Assembly: GCF_010015445.1 (NCBI RefSeq)
Contig: NC_053134.1
Span: forward strand, 10,895,265-10,959,264
DNA length: 64,000 bases
Direction of reading: 5' to 3'
DNA from: Perca fluviatilis
Taxonomy: Eukaryota > Chordata > Actinopteri > Perciformes > Percidae
The notes below the pieces were generated by a model. That model was not told the DNA's origin. It worked only from the letters and a program-made list of their open reading frames with translations, and ran no database searches. The translations under genes and the position numbers were made by a program. Position 1 is the stretch's first letter. Every line of letters begins with the position of its first letter. This document shows, in pieces, positions 15,766-29,562 of this stretch.

Positions 15766-18700
15766 TCAGTCCTGCCTCTGAGGCACGCAGCCTTCCATCT
15801 CCAACACCTCGGGCCATCCCTCAAATTTGTTAGTGTCTGCACTGTTCTTTATATGCTGAGGAGGTAAACACAAAACAGACACACACACACTGGGTTTATC
15901 ACATAGCCCGCATTGTCTTTATAATGCAATGGGTAGAGTATCCAGTTCAGACAGGCCCAAGAGGCAAGGAGTGCCATTCTTGTGAATTGAACAGATGAAA
16001 AGGTTAGGACAGACAGAAGGAATAGATCACACTGCTCAACAAGTGACAGGAACAGGGTTGGGCTGTTTAGTGTATGATGAATGACGGTGTTGTGTGGCTT
16101 AAAGGTTACACTTTTTGTCCTCAGACGCAGTAATTCCATTATTGCCAAAAGAATGGGATGTAAACCAACACAGCCCCCCTACGATGTTTTAACACAGGGC
16201 TATTTTCTGTCTGAATTCCCTGACTTTTAGACCAAAGCACAACACACCTTTTTAAACCCCTTTCCCTTCCTGAGTATGGAGGACAATCAAATGCAGAATG
16301 ATTGAATGCTGTTGGAAAAAAAAACACTTGATTTAAGTTGCAGGAGATCTTAAAGTAAATTTGATGGGGAGCTCTTTATTTCAGTTGTTGGGGTGAACAC
16401 TGATATTTTATTTATTTTTGGGAAAAAATTTTCCCCTTCTATTTAAATATTTTGAGTTGTATAAGGACTAGGTTACTGTTGTTGCTGTTGCTTACACACT
16501 GTGTAATACTTTATTTAAGAGAGTACGTAGATGTAATCGTGTGTCGGCCATGTTACCTGCTCAAACGGACTCTTGGTCTTGATGCCTTTCCCTCCGACAA
16601 AGATCCAGTTATCGCGGAAACCCAAATTACTGACAGCTGAGCTACCCAGATCAGCAATTAGCTTCCTGGCTTCATCATTGAGTCTACAGAACAAAGAAGA
16701 CAGATATTATTTCATGGCCACACCTGCAGCGACACAGCCAATATTAGAGATGACTAAAGCAATTTGCATTAATCGGGAGAATCTAAACCGTATCGGTAAG
16801 GAAGGGGATATTGTGGGGAGTCCTTACTTTGTTGAGGGATCATCAAATGACGCCATCATCACGACTGTCCCTTCATCAATTTCCTTCAGGAATTTAATGA
16901 AGGGAGCCACATCTACACAAGGTTGCACATGGTTAGCACAAGGTATCCGTATGTATGTATTAAATGTCTAAAAGAAAGATTCTGAAATATACTCACCTCC
17001 TGCCCACATATCAAAAAACTCAGTCTTAATAGCATCCCCTGTTCTCCCTGTGGGGGAGAAATATCCAATTTAAAACCACTTTGAATCTAATGTTACATAA
17101 AACAGAGGAGATTTAGAGCTTTTATTGCCATTAATGAATTGACAACCGCATACAGAACTTTTGTTACACACAAGTACACAATCTTGGTGGTGGTTCATTG
17201 CCGTTTGTTATAGGTTTACCAAAAGGCAGGGCGGTCAAACCGTTGTTTGAGGTACATGATATGAAATAATACAAAATGTGAATCTTGAAGTAGAACCTAA
17301 ATGCAGTACAAAGGCGTACGACTTTTAAATGGCTACATTCATCGTAGCACTTTGACTGCAACACTGCTGCAGTATTGTAGCGCTATCAGCAGTGGCTTGC
17401 CGATTTATCAAACTGACTTCAAGGTGTGGAACTGGAGCAGATAACGTTACCATCAACCAGGGCAATGTTGATTCCTCTCCCCACGTTGTTCTTCACACCG
17501 CTCATTAGTCTAAAACAAAGGAGGACAATGGGAATAGATCACACGTGGATATTTTCACGTGTACATCTTAATGACTCGAGGACAAAACACTTCCTGTTGA
17601 CGTTGTATAGTCGTGGAGGGCAACAACAACAATATGGTGTGTTTATAAACCATTTATTAAATGTTTCCATTACATTACATGTCAATTAGCTGACACTTTT
17701 ATTCAAAGCGACTTCCAATTAAGTGCTTTCAACCGTGAAGGTAAAAACTCCGGACAGCAAGAAGTAAGTAACCTGACTCCGCCAGATGGATTGCTTCGCA
17801 TTTGCTTGGCATATCCATCTGGGAACTTTCCGTTGGAGAACTTTTGGGAAGGGGCGAAAATACTGGTTAGCTGATTGGATAAACCATCTGTATATCACCT
17901 ATGTTGGTGATAGACGGCCAAATCAGCCAATCAGATCAACGAAGCGTATGAAAATACAACTACAAGCCCCTGCTGCTGCAGGCAAAGCATAGCTCATTAG
18001 CTCAGCAAGCAAGCAACATAAAGTAGTCGGTAAAGGATATTTGCCGTTTGTGTAACAAGACTTTACGAATAAAAGGCACCCTTTCAGGTTCCCGGTCCAT
18101 ATTCCAAAAGAAGGATCTAAGAGAAAAAAGCATTAGCAAGCAGCTAACAGAATTAGGGCTACCGCTGACTGAAAATACTGGTTAGCTGATTGGATAAACC
18201 ATCTGTCTATCACCACCTAAACCCGCCTCAAAACCAACGCTGATTGGCCCGGTCGTTTGGCGAACAGCTCCAAATTTTCTCTATCTCAAGATGCCAGACT
18301 GATCTGCGAGTGGAAAACTGGAGCTCGTGAGATCAGGACGGTCTCACGAGGCTAAGAAGTAAGTACATTAGCTTTAAATAAGCCAAACTACAAAGAGCCA
18401 CATGAAAGCGCAACTTTAAGTTGTTGGTTTTTTTTATATACTGCTTATAAATCCTAAACAGGAGGACTTAAAGTACAGTGTTATTAGGGTTGGGCAATAT
18501 ATCGATTATTATATCAACATCGATATATGAGGCTGGATATCGTCTTAAATTTTGGATATCGTATTATCGTCTTTTCCTGGTTTTAAAGGCTGCCTTACAG
18601 TAAAGTGATGTCATTTTCTGAACTTACCAGACTTACTAGCTGTTTTATTGTTTGTCTTTACTCACTTAAGTCATTGTATCCACATCATTGGTGTTCATTT

Positions 18701-19957
18701 ATCAAAACTCTCATTGTGTTAATATTTTGGGAAAGCACCAATAGTCAACCCTACAATATGGCCACAATATCGACATTGATGTATTTGGTCATAAATATCG
18801 TGATATTGGATTTTCTCCATATCGCCCAGCTCTAAGTGTTACCCAATGGACATATGTTTGACAGGACAGCAGTTCCCTGGACTTGTGGTGTGTGGTGTGA
18901 CTTGTCATTTTGCCACGTTTTATGAAACAAGACAGAAAGGAGGTTTTTTTGTTTCAGCTGAGCTGCTGCAATGTTGAAACTTGTCACAAAGCACACGGAA
19001 TCGGCTGCGGCTGCAACTAATGAGTAATGTCATTATCAATTCATTTATTTACGAGTTTAAGTTTTTTTGCCTGCATGCGGATGTTGTTGTTTTGCCATTA
19101 AGCGAATAATAATTTAATCCATGAAATATTTAAAAATGTCTTGTTCTGTCTGACCAACAGTCCACAGCCCAGATATTCAATTCATAGTTTTAAAAAACAG
19201 AGAAAAGCAGTAAATCTTTAAAATGTTGCTTAATAAATGATTTTAAATACATGATTAATCCTCTGTCAACTGACTTATCAATGAATCGATTTCAGAACTA
19301 CAATCTGCAGTTTAACCACAGAAGGCATCTGTTGTATTTTAAAGTGAAGGTGACTGCTGCTGAGCTATGAAATCCAGCTCAAAGAAAATAGCATTATGAA
19401 TGTCTTGATTAGTTACTATGACAACCATGCATTTGTGAAGACTACAAAAATGAGCTATACTGTTTTAAAGAGTTCTGTTTACATGTTATGCTTCATCTAT
19501 TTAAAGCTGTAATGCGTTTCTGTTGCCCCCATGAGAAATTCTAAGTAATGACAACAAAAGTGTCAGCGTGTCAACATGATACAAGCCGTGACCGTGCACG
19601 CAGTAATATGTGCTCCTGTGTTAAAGGTTTTACGATGTCACTTCACTTACAATTTGTCCTCCAGACAGATTCTGGGCCCCACCACACTGGCCGCGCCACT
19701 CGTCATCTTGAAGGCAAAGTGTCCAAGAGGACATGACTTGGACAGCCCACACTTGTACCTGACTGGCTTTGCTGCTGTGAAGAGAGAAAACTCCATTTAC
19801 ACAACAAGAACCAGGTAGCACAATATCAGGTAACAGGTGGTCCGATTACATAAGCCTATCCACAAACGCAGACACAGAACAAAAGGCAACGTAAACTCTA
19901 CCAAAAGGAATGTATTTACACTCTAAATACCATTCTTGTGTTAACTGGTATAGAAAG

Positions 19958-20001
<44 letters not shown>

Positions 20002-20657
20002 TATAATAATAATAATAATAATTAAAAAAAAGGTGTATCAATGTATGTAAAATGTATCAACGGTATCAGTCGTTGAGAAAAATTATAATAATAATTTAAG
20101 CACACTTACAGCCTTCATTCACTGGCATAGATCTTGCTGAAAAGCAGAAAAGAGTAGATGTTTAACGTAGTTCCCGTAGACACCTCAATGGTAGTCATTT
20201 AAATGCAGCTCTGTGGGTAAAATCCCTTCCGTAAACACATAACCCTAACCCTAGCGTAATGTATTTAGTTCCTGTAATGCAAACACAATCTACATACTCT
20301 CACACAATAACTGATTGAATAGGTTCATTGTTCCTTAACAACTGATACTCGACCACTCCCTTTGTACAGCTGCTGCTTAGGCCAATATCTGACTGACATT
20401 GTGATGAGTTTCATCTTGCAAGAAATGTTACTCACAAATCACACTGCTCAGTTTGAAGTCGAGGTTGATCTCTAGCAGCTGAAAAGCCAGAAAGACTGCT
20501 AGGAGGAATGCAAAGATAAGCGCTGCAAACTTCAAAACACCTGAAAAAGGTAGATAGATAGCATTTAGGATATTTTAGGTGTTATAACGTTATTATTGGG
20601 TACAACGTTACTGTATATATTTTAAATGGGGACGCACTTACCGCCAGCCCTGACCAT
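15766..20657 (-). CDS. fam3c: FAM3C, secreted FAM3-family protein (nine coding exons)
   Basis: FAM3C (ILEI) is a secretory-pathway and secreted FAM3-family protein linked to epithelial-mesenchymal transition. Coding exons on the minus strand: 20642-20657, 20436-20540, 20110-20136, 19651-19774, 17451-17509, 16997-17047, 16828-16912, 16557-16683, 15766-15855. All introns are GT-AG, phases agree, and the sum is 684 nt, or 227 residues, the same length as human FAM3C. Seen in the product: an N-terminal hydrophobic signal/anchor (about residues 8-28); [82 protein letters not shown]; and EMEGCVPQ near the C-terminus. The start is the first ATG after a 5'UTR acceptor and encodes MVRAGG. Exon 4 has a tandem NAG-NAG acceptor. 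Paralogues FAM3A/B/D are less likely given the KSPFEQHIKN tail. Confidence 0.96.
17655..18360. mobile_element. transposon-derived repeats in fam3c intron 4
   Basis: The start (CATTACATTACATGTCAATT followed by GCTGACACTTTTATTCAAAG) is a sequence seen very commonly in teleost genomes. From about 17775 (GACTCCGCCAGATGGATTGC) a second repeat-like block begins. The sequence AAAATACTGGTTAGCTGATT recurs in direct orientation near 17858 and 18173, so part of this block is internally duplicated. Exact ends are unclear. Confidence 0.5.
18485..18834. mobile_element. hAT-type MITE with 8-bp target duplication
   Basis: The ends are TAGGGTTGGGCAATAT and the reverse complement of TAGAGCTGGGCGATAT. Flanks are AGTGTTAT at 18477-18484 and AGTGTTAC at 18835-18842, seven of eight bases matching, as expected for a hAT insertion. 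The interior is made of ATATCGAT-type repeats. It is 350 bp, without coding sequence, and lies in fam3c intron 4. Confidence 0.8.
19959..20030. repeat. (AAT)n microsatellite
   Basis: About 70 bp of AAT trinucleotides with two small interruptions, in fam3c intron 3. Confidence 0.95.
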
Positions 20658-21420
20658 CTTCGCCTCCAGCCAGTTGAACCACAACTAACAACCTGTGGTG
20701 TTAAAACAATTTGTCAATTTGAACGATGTGGCTCCGCGGTCTACGGGAGAAAGGCATAATAGCAATGGAGTGACGTTAACTTTAGCTGACGACGGTACGC
20801 TGCCTGCTAATAGTCGAAATAAGATAATGCTAATGCCACAGAAAGATAGCTAGCTAGCTAGTTGCGTATTTTGAAGTCACTTTAGCTTATCTGAATAAGT
20901 AATTACAATGCACTAGCAAGGTTGTCATGATGCACTTTCTCAGTGTTAGCTGACTGTTTCATACTGTGACGTTACATAGCGTGGAAGCTACATTTTGAAA
21001 AGCTAACTTAGCGCGAACGGTTTAGCATTTAAGTTAAACCTGACGTTACGATGGCTCTTTGGCTGTGTAGCTTCCTCATCTCTGCCCACGTTTGCTATCT
21101 GACTGACACCGAAATAACTCAATCGGGAATTGCAATTGTAATATTAATTTGGAAGTAACGTTAAAAAAATTATATTTTGGATGAATGCCCACACCTTGCT
21201 TAACGTTACCTGTTCAATTGCCACGGTAACCACGAAACCCTCGGTCTGATTCCCGAAGCCCTACACTGACAACATTCGTGTAATGACAGCTGAGCTGAGA
21301 TGGTTAGAGGGCGAAGAGACGGCAGGATGCTCCACTCTGTCGAAAAAAACAAAGACCAACAAGCAGCCAGACCTGTACAGTGGGATTGAGTTGTTTTAGT
21401 GGCCACAAAGCAGAAGAGCA
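20658..21420 (-). promoter_or_regulatory. fam3c: fam3c 5' UTR exons and probable promoter
   Basis: The exon carrying the fam3c start begins at 20692, after a CACCACAG acceptor. A good minus-strand donor (GTAACG) at 21209 would end a non-coding first exon at 21210-about 21400. The region is rich in CpG and in AACGTTA and GCTAGCTA words, which in this window also occur at the impdh1 5' end. Exon placement is inferred from splice motifs only. Confidence 0.5.
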
Positions 21421-22929
21421 AGTTATGAAAACGTCGTTTAAAAAGCTAATCTATGAAATATCAAGTTCACAATGACCACATCATTAATACAATTATAATA
21501 GAGCAAAAATAAACTAAAACAACACATGTACGAGTCTAAAGAGATTAGAGGTTATTTCATTATTTTTTTTTAAAGTTAGTGTTGTAGTTTTGTATTTGTT
21601 ATTGCATTTGCATAATATGTTACCAATAACATTATTACTCTCTTTGTTCTCCACAATAAATCCATGTTGGATATTTTTGATGTATTTATTGTAGAATAAT
21701 TTTCTTAATATTTGCAGATACATATAATAAGAATGTAAAAGGTTTCCATAAGAGACCAAGTGTGTTTTTGTATATGCTTATTTAGCTTAATCCATAAATA
21801 TAAGATGGTTAGGGTCACAGTGGCCTCGAGCAAAATACATTGAGTAATAATAACAAGTGAAACAGGAGCAGAATGTACCGCTTCGCGTGAGAGCAAATGA
21901 AGACGAGACACAGCACAGGCCTCGACCCTGGCGGGTGTTGTGTGAAGATAACACTCCCTGTGCTGGAGAAAAGAGGGGGCCCGAGAAAGAGAGTCTAAGA
22001 TATGAGGGGAAGTATGTAACAGGGCTCACACCCCCAACATTATTCTGAATGAAGAAGCCAATTATAAAAACATGACATTTTCTTGACAAATACATATGGT
22101 GAAATTTCGTTTTATTTAGTATCTTTTGAATTGATAGGCTTATATATTTAGAATTTTAAAGTGTAGCCTATTTCTCTGCATAGGGGGATATGGTTATACT
22201 TATTTGGTATTTAGCAATGGTCCCTTTATGTTTAAAGCACATAAAAAAGTATTTGATCTACACTTTAAATTAGCATGTGAGATTTGATAATTGCAAATTG
22301 CAACACACCAACATGGGAAATCAAGATCAAGTCCTGCAAATTCAACAGTAGGTAATGTTAGCGATTACCATAATACATAGCCTGGTTGTGTTATGGTAAT
22401 CACTAACATTAGGCCTACGTTTAGCAATAGTTTTACTTCTACTTGGTCTTTTGAAAATCACGGTTTTGATATAAGAATGGAATAAATAGTGGTCTCGTGG
22501 CCAAATATTGCATGTAGCCTAGGCCTAGTTTATAAGCCATCTCTCTGCATTTTTCTTTCACTCTGCAAGAGTGGGCAGGTTTTATACGAGTGAGACATCC
22601 TGTTAATGTCTGATCTTTGTTTCCGTTACACCGACTTGCTCCTTTTTCTTCTTTTCTGTTCACTTCGAAACAGATGGAAGACGTTACAGCGCCCCCAGTG
22701 TCCTCTCATGGACAGTTAGTTAGAGATGTTTATTATACATATATACCATATACCCTATTATATTTGTTTGTTTTTTATTGTTTGCCTGTTTTCACATTAT
22801 TTAAAAAAAAAAAAAAATTCTCTTTTCTTTTTTTCTTATTTGATCGTTGTTAATGAACATCAGTATAAAATACAAGATGTAGGCCTAAACTTGCCGGAGT
22901 TAGCAAGAATGCTAATTTACATCCATAGT
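21421..22929. other. intergenic between fam3c and the sortilin gene
   Basis: No gene was recognised. A short inverted repeat lies at 22348-22420, where GTAATGTTAGCGATTACCAT and ATGGTAATCACTAACATTA pair across a loop of about 15 nt. A poly(A) run lies near 22801. Confidence 0.5.
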
Positions 22930-23345
22930 CCGTAAACGGGTAACAAAATCAGAACATTACAAGCAACAATATATAGATGCAGGTATACAATACACAAATA
23001 GTAGAGGACAACAGACATTATGCAACATGTGAAGTTAAAAGTGATCACAGTTCTGGTTTGCTTTAAGCCATTATTTAAAATGAGTCTTAAACGTGGAATA
23101 TGTAGGGCACTCCCTTATTGCACGTGATGGGATATTCCAATATTTATTTCCCTTTACTGACAGCAAAGTTTGTCCAAATGTGGTGCGTCTATATGGCACC
23201 TCACAGTCCCCTCTAGCAATGGCCCTGTCAGCACTCTTTTTAATGAATTGATTGATCAGATGATCAAGTACAAAGGTGATGCAACACAGAGTAAAAAAAA
23301 AACTATACAAATCAAAGAGCAATCGAGCAAAGTGAAGCAATGAAA
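22930..23345 (-). mobile_element. non-LTR retrotransposon 3' fragment
   Basis: The minus-strand translation at about 23071-23230 contains RRTTFGQTLLSVKGNKYWN and RECPTYSTFKTHFK. These match the end of the LINE at 32570-32800 ([32 protein letters not shown]). It is a 5'-truncated copy of the same family, in the opposite orientation, just beyond the sortilin 3' end. Confidence 0.75.
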
Positions 23346-23524
23346 TTAAGCACGCTCAATAAATTAAGATTTTCTCAAGCTTTTCAGATACTCAAAACTT
23401 GCCACAAAGGGTGCTCCCATCAAAATATCAAGAATAAGTTCATCAAAATGCCTTTGGCAGTCTTTTTCAGCACAACTGGTCTCAATCTTGAATACTCATT
23501 ATAGCCACAGAAATGAGTCATGTG

Positions 23525-24858
23525 TCACTTAATAAGATCCTGGCAAAATAAGAACACAACAGTATTAGTATGTATAGGGAAATCACGCCATCTAAAACAG
23601 GTTTTGAGCTCAAAACAACATTTTGAAATGTAATAAAATGATACAAGCTATAATAACTCTTACATCATCTGAGTCCTGCAGGCAGGCCGTGCCATTGCTG
23701 CTGGTGGCGCTTTCAAGATCAGCTGGGATGCCATTAGTTTCATCCAGAATCTGGAGGTTTGAGAAACGATACACGGGTGCCCTGTAAAGGGATATATTAA
23801 ACCAGCCTGGTCAGCTACTCTTGGGTGCATAAAGTATAAAAACACTTCATTAAAAGGACATGAGATTGAAGAGAGATGATTTTGAGTGTGGGTTATTATA
23901 CTGATTGTACTGGGGGTGGGGGATTTGGGTAATGGGTCTGTGGTAATCGCATTAATGTCATCGTTAACTCGCAATTAATCACACATTTTTATATATTCTA
24001 AATGTCCCTTGATTTATTTTTGTCCCAGTATTTTTTCTCATTTTAATGCTCTTATCAACAAAGTGGATCAGCTCGCTTTGTGCTTTTGTCGCCTGGCTTT
24101 GACAAGGGGGCGGAGAATTCGCATCAGCTGTGTGCTTGGCCATCAAGTGGTATTTCAGACTGGACGTGCTGCGATGATAGCTCAGTTCACAACGACAAAA
24201 CACACAGATCACTTTGGTCTTGTCAATGGAACCATTTGGCAACTTTTTAAAAGTAAACTTTCCATTCAGAATCTTATTGGCCTCCATTTCGGCGTCTCGA
24301 GCTCGCCATCCACTCAAAACCTAACGTTAGCCTACTACTCTTTGGCCGGCTCGCAAACCCAAACAGGTGTGTGCGGCGTGCCTGTTGTTTGGGTTTCTGG
24401 TCTGGCTAGATCCGGTGTGGTGTTGTAGTTTTTCTAATGTTAAACTACAGAGTTTGCTAGGCTAAAAAAAGACCGTTAATCTTGCGATAAAAACGCACGC
24501 CATTAAAATGGGTTTCCGTTAACGCCGTTAATAACGCGTTTAACTGACAGCGCTAATTAAAATGGATTTCATAAAATTGGTATTGAAAAAAGTATCGCTC
24601 AGGAACCGGTATTGAAGTCACGGTATTGGCATTGGTATCAGTACCGGTATCAACGTTTTTTTTAACAATACCCAGCCCTATAGTGTGTAGCTCACCTGTT
24701 TCTGTATACCACCCTCTTGACAGCAAAGACGGCTGAAACAATCGCTATCAGGACAATGACTCCTGCTCCTGCACACACCAGGATCAACACCAGCCTCTCT
24801 CGCTGGAAAATACACACAACAGCTGTTAGATTCCTAAAAACTTCATGAACAACTGAAG

Positions 24859-24932
<74 letters not shown>

Positions 24933-27900
24933 TAGAGCAACACATCTACTGACCGGTGTGTCAAAGTGTGTGACTGGAGACGAGGATCTGGCAGGTGGGC
25001 CAGGGCTGGTTTTAACACCACAGGGGTTGATGACTGTCTGCACTGCGAGCTGAGGGCTGAATCCCCCCTCACACCGATCGCTCGGGATCTTACGGTACCT
25101 ACAAACACAGTCAGAAGTGTCTGAGCATGCAGAGGAAGTGTGTCTCTTCATTTTTCTTTTTTTAAAAGGGGCGACCATTATTACCCGGCTGTCAGCAGCT
25201 CATCCTCCTCTCCATTCAGACAGAGCTCCAAGGTTTTATTTGCAGCGCTGGGTTGTCTCACACACTCGGAGGTGTTCACATGGCGATAGTAACCGTAGTC
25301 GCTGTTGAAAAGGACAGAGGTTAGGGCTTCACAAGGGAATATTCTCCATGCTGTCTTAGTTGTTGGCACTGTAGAAGAAAATGAATTACCTTTCATCATT
25401 AATTTTAGTTCATTAATTGTATCCTTATATCCTCTTTCCTGCTCACTGATAATGTTCCTATTATTTTCTCTGATCAACAAACTTCTAGTGTCTCCTGAAT
25501 TAATTAAGTCTGTCTGCCTTTTGTCTAGCTTAGTGTTAAAAAAAAGAGGCATTTTACATTGGTCACTGTGAGTGAGACCTTTTGTTTAGAGCCGGAGCGA
25601 GCTCCAGCGGAGTTCATACTTCATTTAAACAAAGGACAGTTTTTCAGTAGTTTGAGCAGACGGTATTGGATATAGACCCAAATCTACTCAGATAGTTTTC
25701 TGAGCAAATGTCTTCTCAGCTTTTTGTTATTCTGTTGCTTCCTGTAACTTTGTAAAAAAACCTGAGAGATCCTACGGCTTCTTGTGAAATTCTTTCTCCA
25801 CTGCGCAGTGGTTTCACATCTGAACCAGCCACTGAATTGGACCGGAGAGAACTTTTTCTTCTACAGCTCCGAAACATGTTCCCATACAAGCTCAAAGGTC
25901 CAACGTGTAGGAATTTCTCCCATCTAGCGTTGAGATCATATATCGCAATCAACTCTCTCACACCCCACAGTTCAAAGTACTTATTACAGCTACGGTAGCC
26001 TTCATGCTTCAAAAAGCCGGTCTCTTGCTCTTTTCAATATCCTTTTTCTTTTTCTGGGCGAAGAAGAAGACTGCTGTTCCTGAAATTTGGATTTTGAATA
26101 CGTGTGGTCCTCCATGTTTTCTTCTTCAAACTTGCCAGGGGCCGGGAAGCTACCATACTCATTAGCAGCGTTAGCAGCACCTGGGAGTTTATCACGTGAC
26201 AGCGAAAACGCAAAAGGCGGAGCAGTATGTCCTGTATGTCCCTTACCGGCTAACGTATTTCAAGATGGCGCATGGATATGGAGCGTCTACCCCAGATCAT
26301 GCGAATGCAAATGTAAAATTTCAAGCCAAAAGGAATACTTGGAATTGACGGTGGTGGTAAATATTCATGAAAAAGGACAAGTTTGTGAACGGGCAACACA
26401 GATTTTGATAATGAACAACTAAAAACGTTACACACTGGACCTTTTAAGTTCTGATCAAATGGTCTCAAAGGTCAGGTTTTACAATTTAGGATTCAGTGTT
26501 CGACGTACCATAAGTAATCTTCTCTGGTGCACAGGCAGGGGCTTTGCTTCTTGCTCACCACAAAGCCTCGCCCGTTTCTGCACAAAGATTGTTTCTTTAG
26601 CCTCCTGTATGTCTCTCTGACACCCAAGAGACAGCCCTCTCTCTCCAAGTCCCCTCCAACTGTAGCATGGGCCAACCACTCTTCATAGTCCTGGTCATTA
26701 CCTGATAAATTATATGAACATTACAACTGTCACAGACAATCATTTGAATTTTGCCGGTTAAAGTGAAACAAAAAGAAGTTGATAAATATCAAGTTGTATG
26801 TGACCAGGAAACACCTCTAGTGGTTTTCCAATCGGTTCACCAATCAGTGGCGGATCTAGAAAATTTTACACGGGGTGATAAACGGGTGGCAAGAGGTCTT
26901 GGCAGGGTAGGCGGTACGCGGGAATCCCCATGTGAGTGTCAAATAGAATTATCCAATGCAGTTTTACAGTTTTTTTCTCTATCATAGCATTTGTTTTCGC
27001 TTTTGTTTAATCATAACCACTGATAGAAAATAAGACACATTTGTAAATCTTTAACTATCTAACCCTACACAACAGAAAACAGCCAATAACTGAAAACATG
27101 TTTTTTACTGAGTGACATGACATGTTATGCTACTGTACTGCAATTTATATAGAAGGAGAATTAGAGCATACCATGTGGTCCACGGGGGAATGTTGGGTCT
27201 TTATTGTGTGGTCTAGACCTACTCTATATGTAAAGTGTCCGGAGATAACTCCTGTTGTGATTTGATAAATAAAATAAAATTGAATTGAATTGAAAGCATG
27301 GTGAACACGGGGGAAGAATACACATGGTAGTAGACAGCATTATATTGTAGCATCTTGACTCACACTCTCTTGTAATGAGGCTCTGGAAATCAATGGTGAC
27401 GGCCACCCACATGGGCTGGCCGTCCTCCTCAGGCCGGAAGCCCCACACGCTAACGTTCATGGCCTTGGTCCCCGGTTCGGATGCCAGGCCTGCAAAGAAG
27501 AAAGGCTGCAGGGTGAAGTTGTAGGACTTCCAGCACTGGCCTTCATCTGTAGAGAACCTGGTGATGAGAAATGGGAGCAAAAGTAGAGTAGAAGAATATA
27601 AGAACATGCTGCCCTCCATTGCCAAATACTACTATTGTTCAATCGTGCATGAAGTAAAAAATATCTGCTCAGTACTTGATAGTCTTGACTTGTCCTTCAT
27701 GCTGGGCCTCCACAGCCACAATGAGACCCCCAGAGTCCAATATGCTGTAGTGGTGAGGACCCCTCAGTGTCCCCCTCCAGTTATAACCTCCGTCCGAGGA
27801 GACAAACACATCTGGGTGCTGCGACGATGACAGAGAGTCACCCACAGTACCTTGAGAAGAGAGGAGATCACCTAGATACATCTTTAAATCATCATTACAT

Positions 27901-29437
27901 TAGATTTAAGTACAGTACAGTATATATCCCAACTTGGACATCATTTGTTCTGTGTATCAAAAGTAGATATGGGTACATTGCTGTTCATTTACCATGAGCG
28001 ATAACCAGACCAATTGCAGTTGGCTCAGACAGAGCCAGCATGGGAATGATGCTGTTTTTGCGACTGTGTTCTCCATGAATATGAAGGTTGCACTGTTGAA
28101 AAACACACACGTATGAAGTATTAGTTAACACTGACTACCTTGTAGTAGTGAGTATAATGTTAATATGCACATACAGACTGGGATGAGATTTTTCTACATA
28201 TAACATACATTCTTCACTTGCTCGCCACATTCCACATTGTCAGGTTTGTTAAGTTGCCTCCACGCCCCACCTCTATTAAAGGAAATGACGGATCTTATAC
28301 GGCCATCTGCAACAAAGCGCATCATTAAAGTCATACTTACAGTGTTTTATCAAACTGAAAACGTAAACAAAATGGCTGGTTGACAGATTAGCTGTGTGTA
28401 TATATAAAGACAAGCCGTTTTGAATGTAAGGAATGTAGTTAAAAAGATTCATAGATGCATATATCAGTTGATGTTTCATCAATCTGTCATGGACACCTCG
28501 CTTTTCTTACCTACACAGAGTTAAAGGATACTGTAAGCCTGGCATTTTTCTATTTTTCATTGTCATAAAATTACATTAGAAGACGGAAACCAACAATGTG
28601 TAAATCTTTAAAAATGTCTTGCAAATAGTTTCATAAAAAAAAAAAAAAGGCTCAGTAATTTTCTAAAACAGCTGTCCACTGTGGATTTTAGACTCAAACT
28701 TGAGTATAGGTGCATTTATTGGGGACTATTTTCAGCGGTGGATTAATACACATTTGGTGCTCTACTGAGTATTTATGGCAGCAGAAGGGTGTATGTGGGA
28801 TTGACTTGAAATAAACTACCAATGCCAATGCTCATCATAATGAAGGGACATGTCACCCAGTGCAACAATGTGGCACTATAATGTGTTTTTAATAGTTTTC
28901 AGACAAAATACAAAATAAAAGCAATAATTAAATACTAATACACTAATTGCATTGGTAGAAAATTTGCCAAAAGTGCTCAAATTACACACAAGAACCCTAC
29001 CCTTGTCTAGTTTATTAGTGAGGTAGACTCCTCTCAGTGATGTTATGTTGGTGAAATCGCTCTTCCTCTGCCCGTCAAACAGGTGGCGCTCCAGTGATTT
29101 GGAGAACAGGATGCCGCGGTCATCTGATGTGTACATGGTTCCAAAGAAGGTGTCTGTATTGAAACAGAAGAAAGGTGAGGATTTAGTGATGTGATAATTA
29201 AGATGTGAATCACCGTCAAAGAGATTCAGCACCTGGGGACAAGTTATGCCACGCTGGCACAAACCTTTCAACATCAGCATAATAACAAAAAGTCATCATC
29301 AATTTTATTTTTGCTGTGTGAAGCTCTTTCTCTCTCACACACACATATAGATACAGATATGTCAGCAAATGCACCTTTATTCATGTTTGAGCTTCAAGTC
29401 ATGAAGGACAAGTTCAGCTGAGGGAGGGGATGGACGT

Positions 29438-29497
<60 letters not shown>

Positions 29498-29528
29498 GTG
29501 TGTGTGTGTGTGTGTGTGTGTGAGTGTG

Positions 29529-29562
<34 letters not shown>

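Noticed and set aside
23979..24317. A host zinc-finger gene
   Set aside because: The BED finger is flanked by transposon-type inverted repeats inside a sortilin intron and has no following exons.
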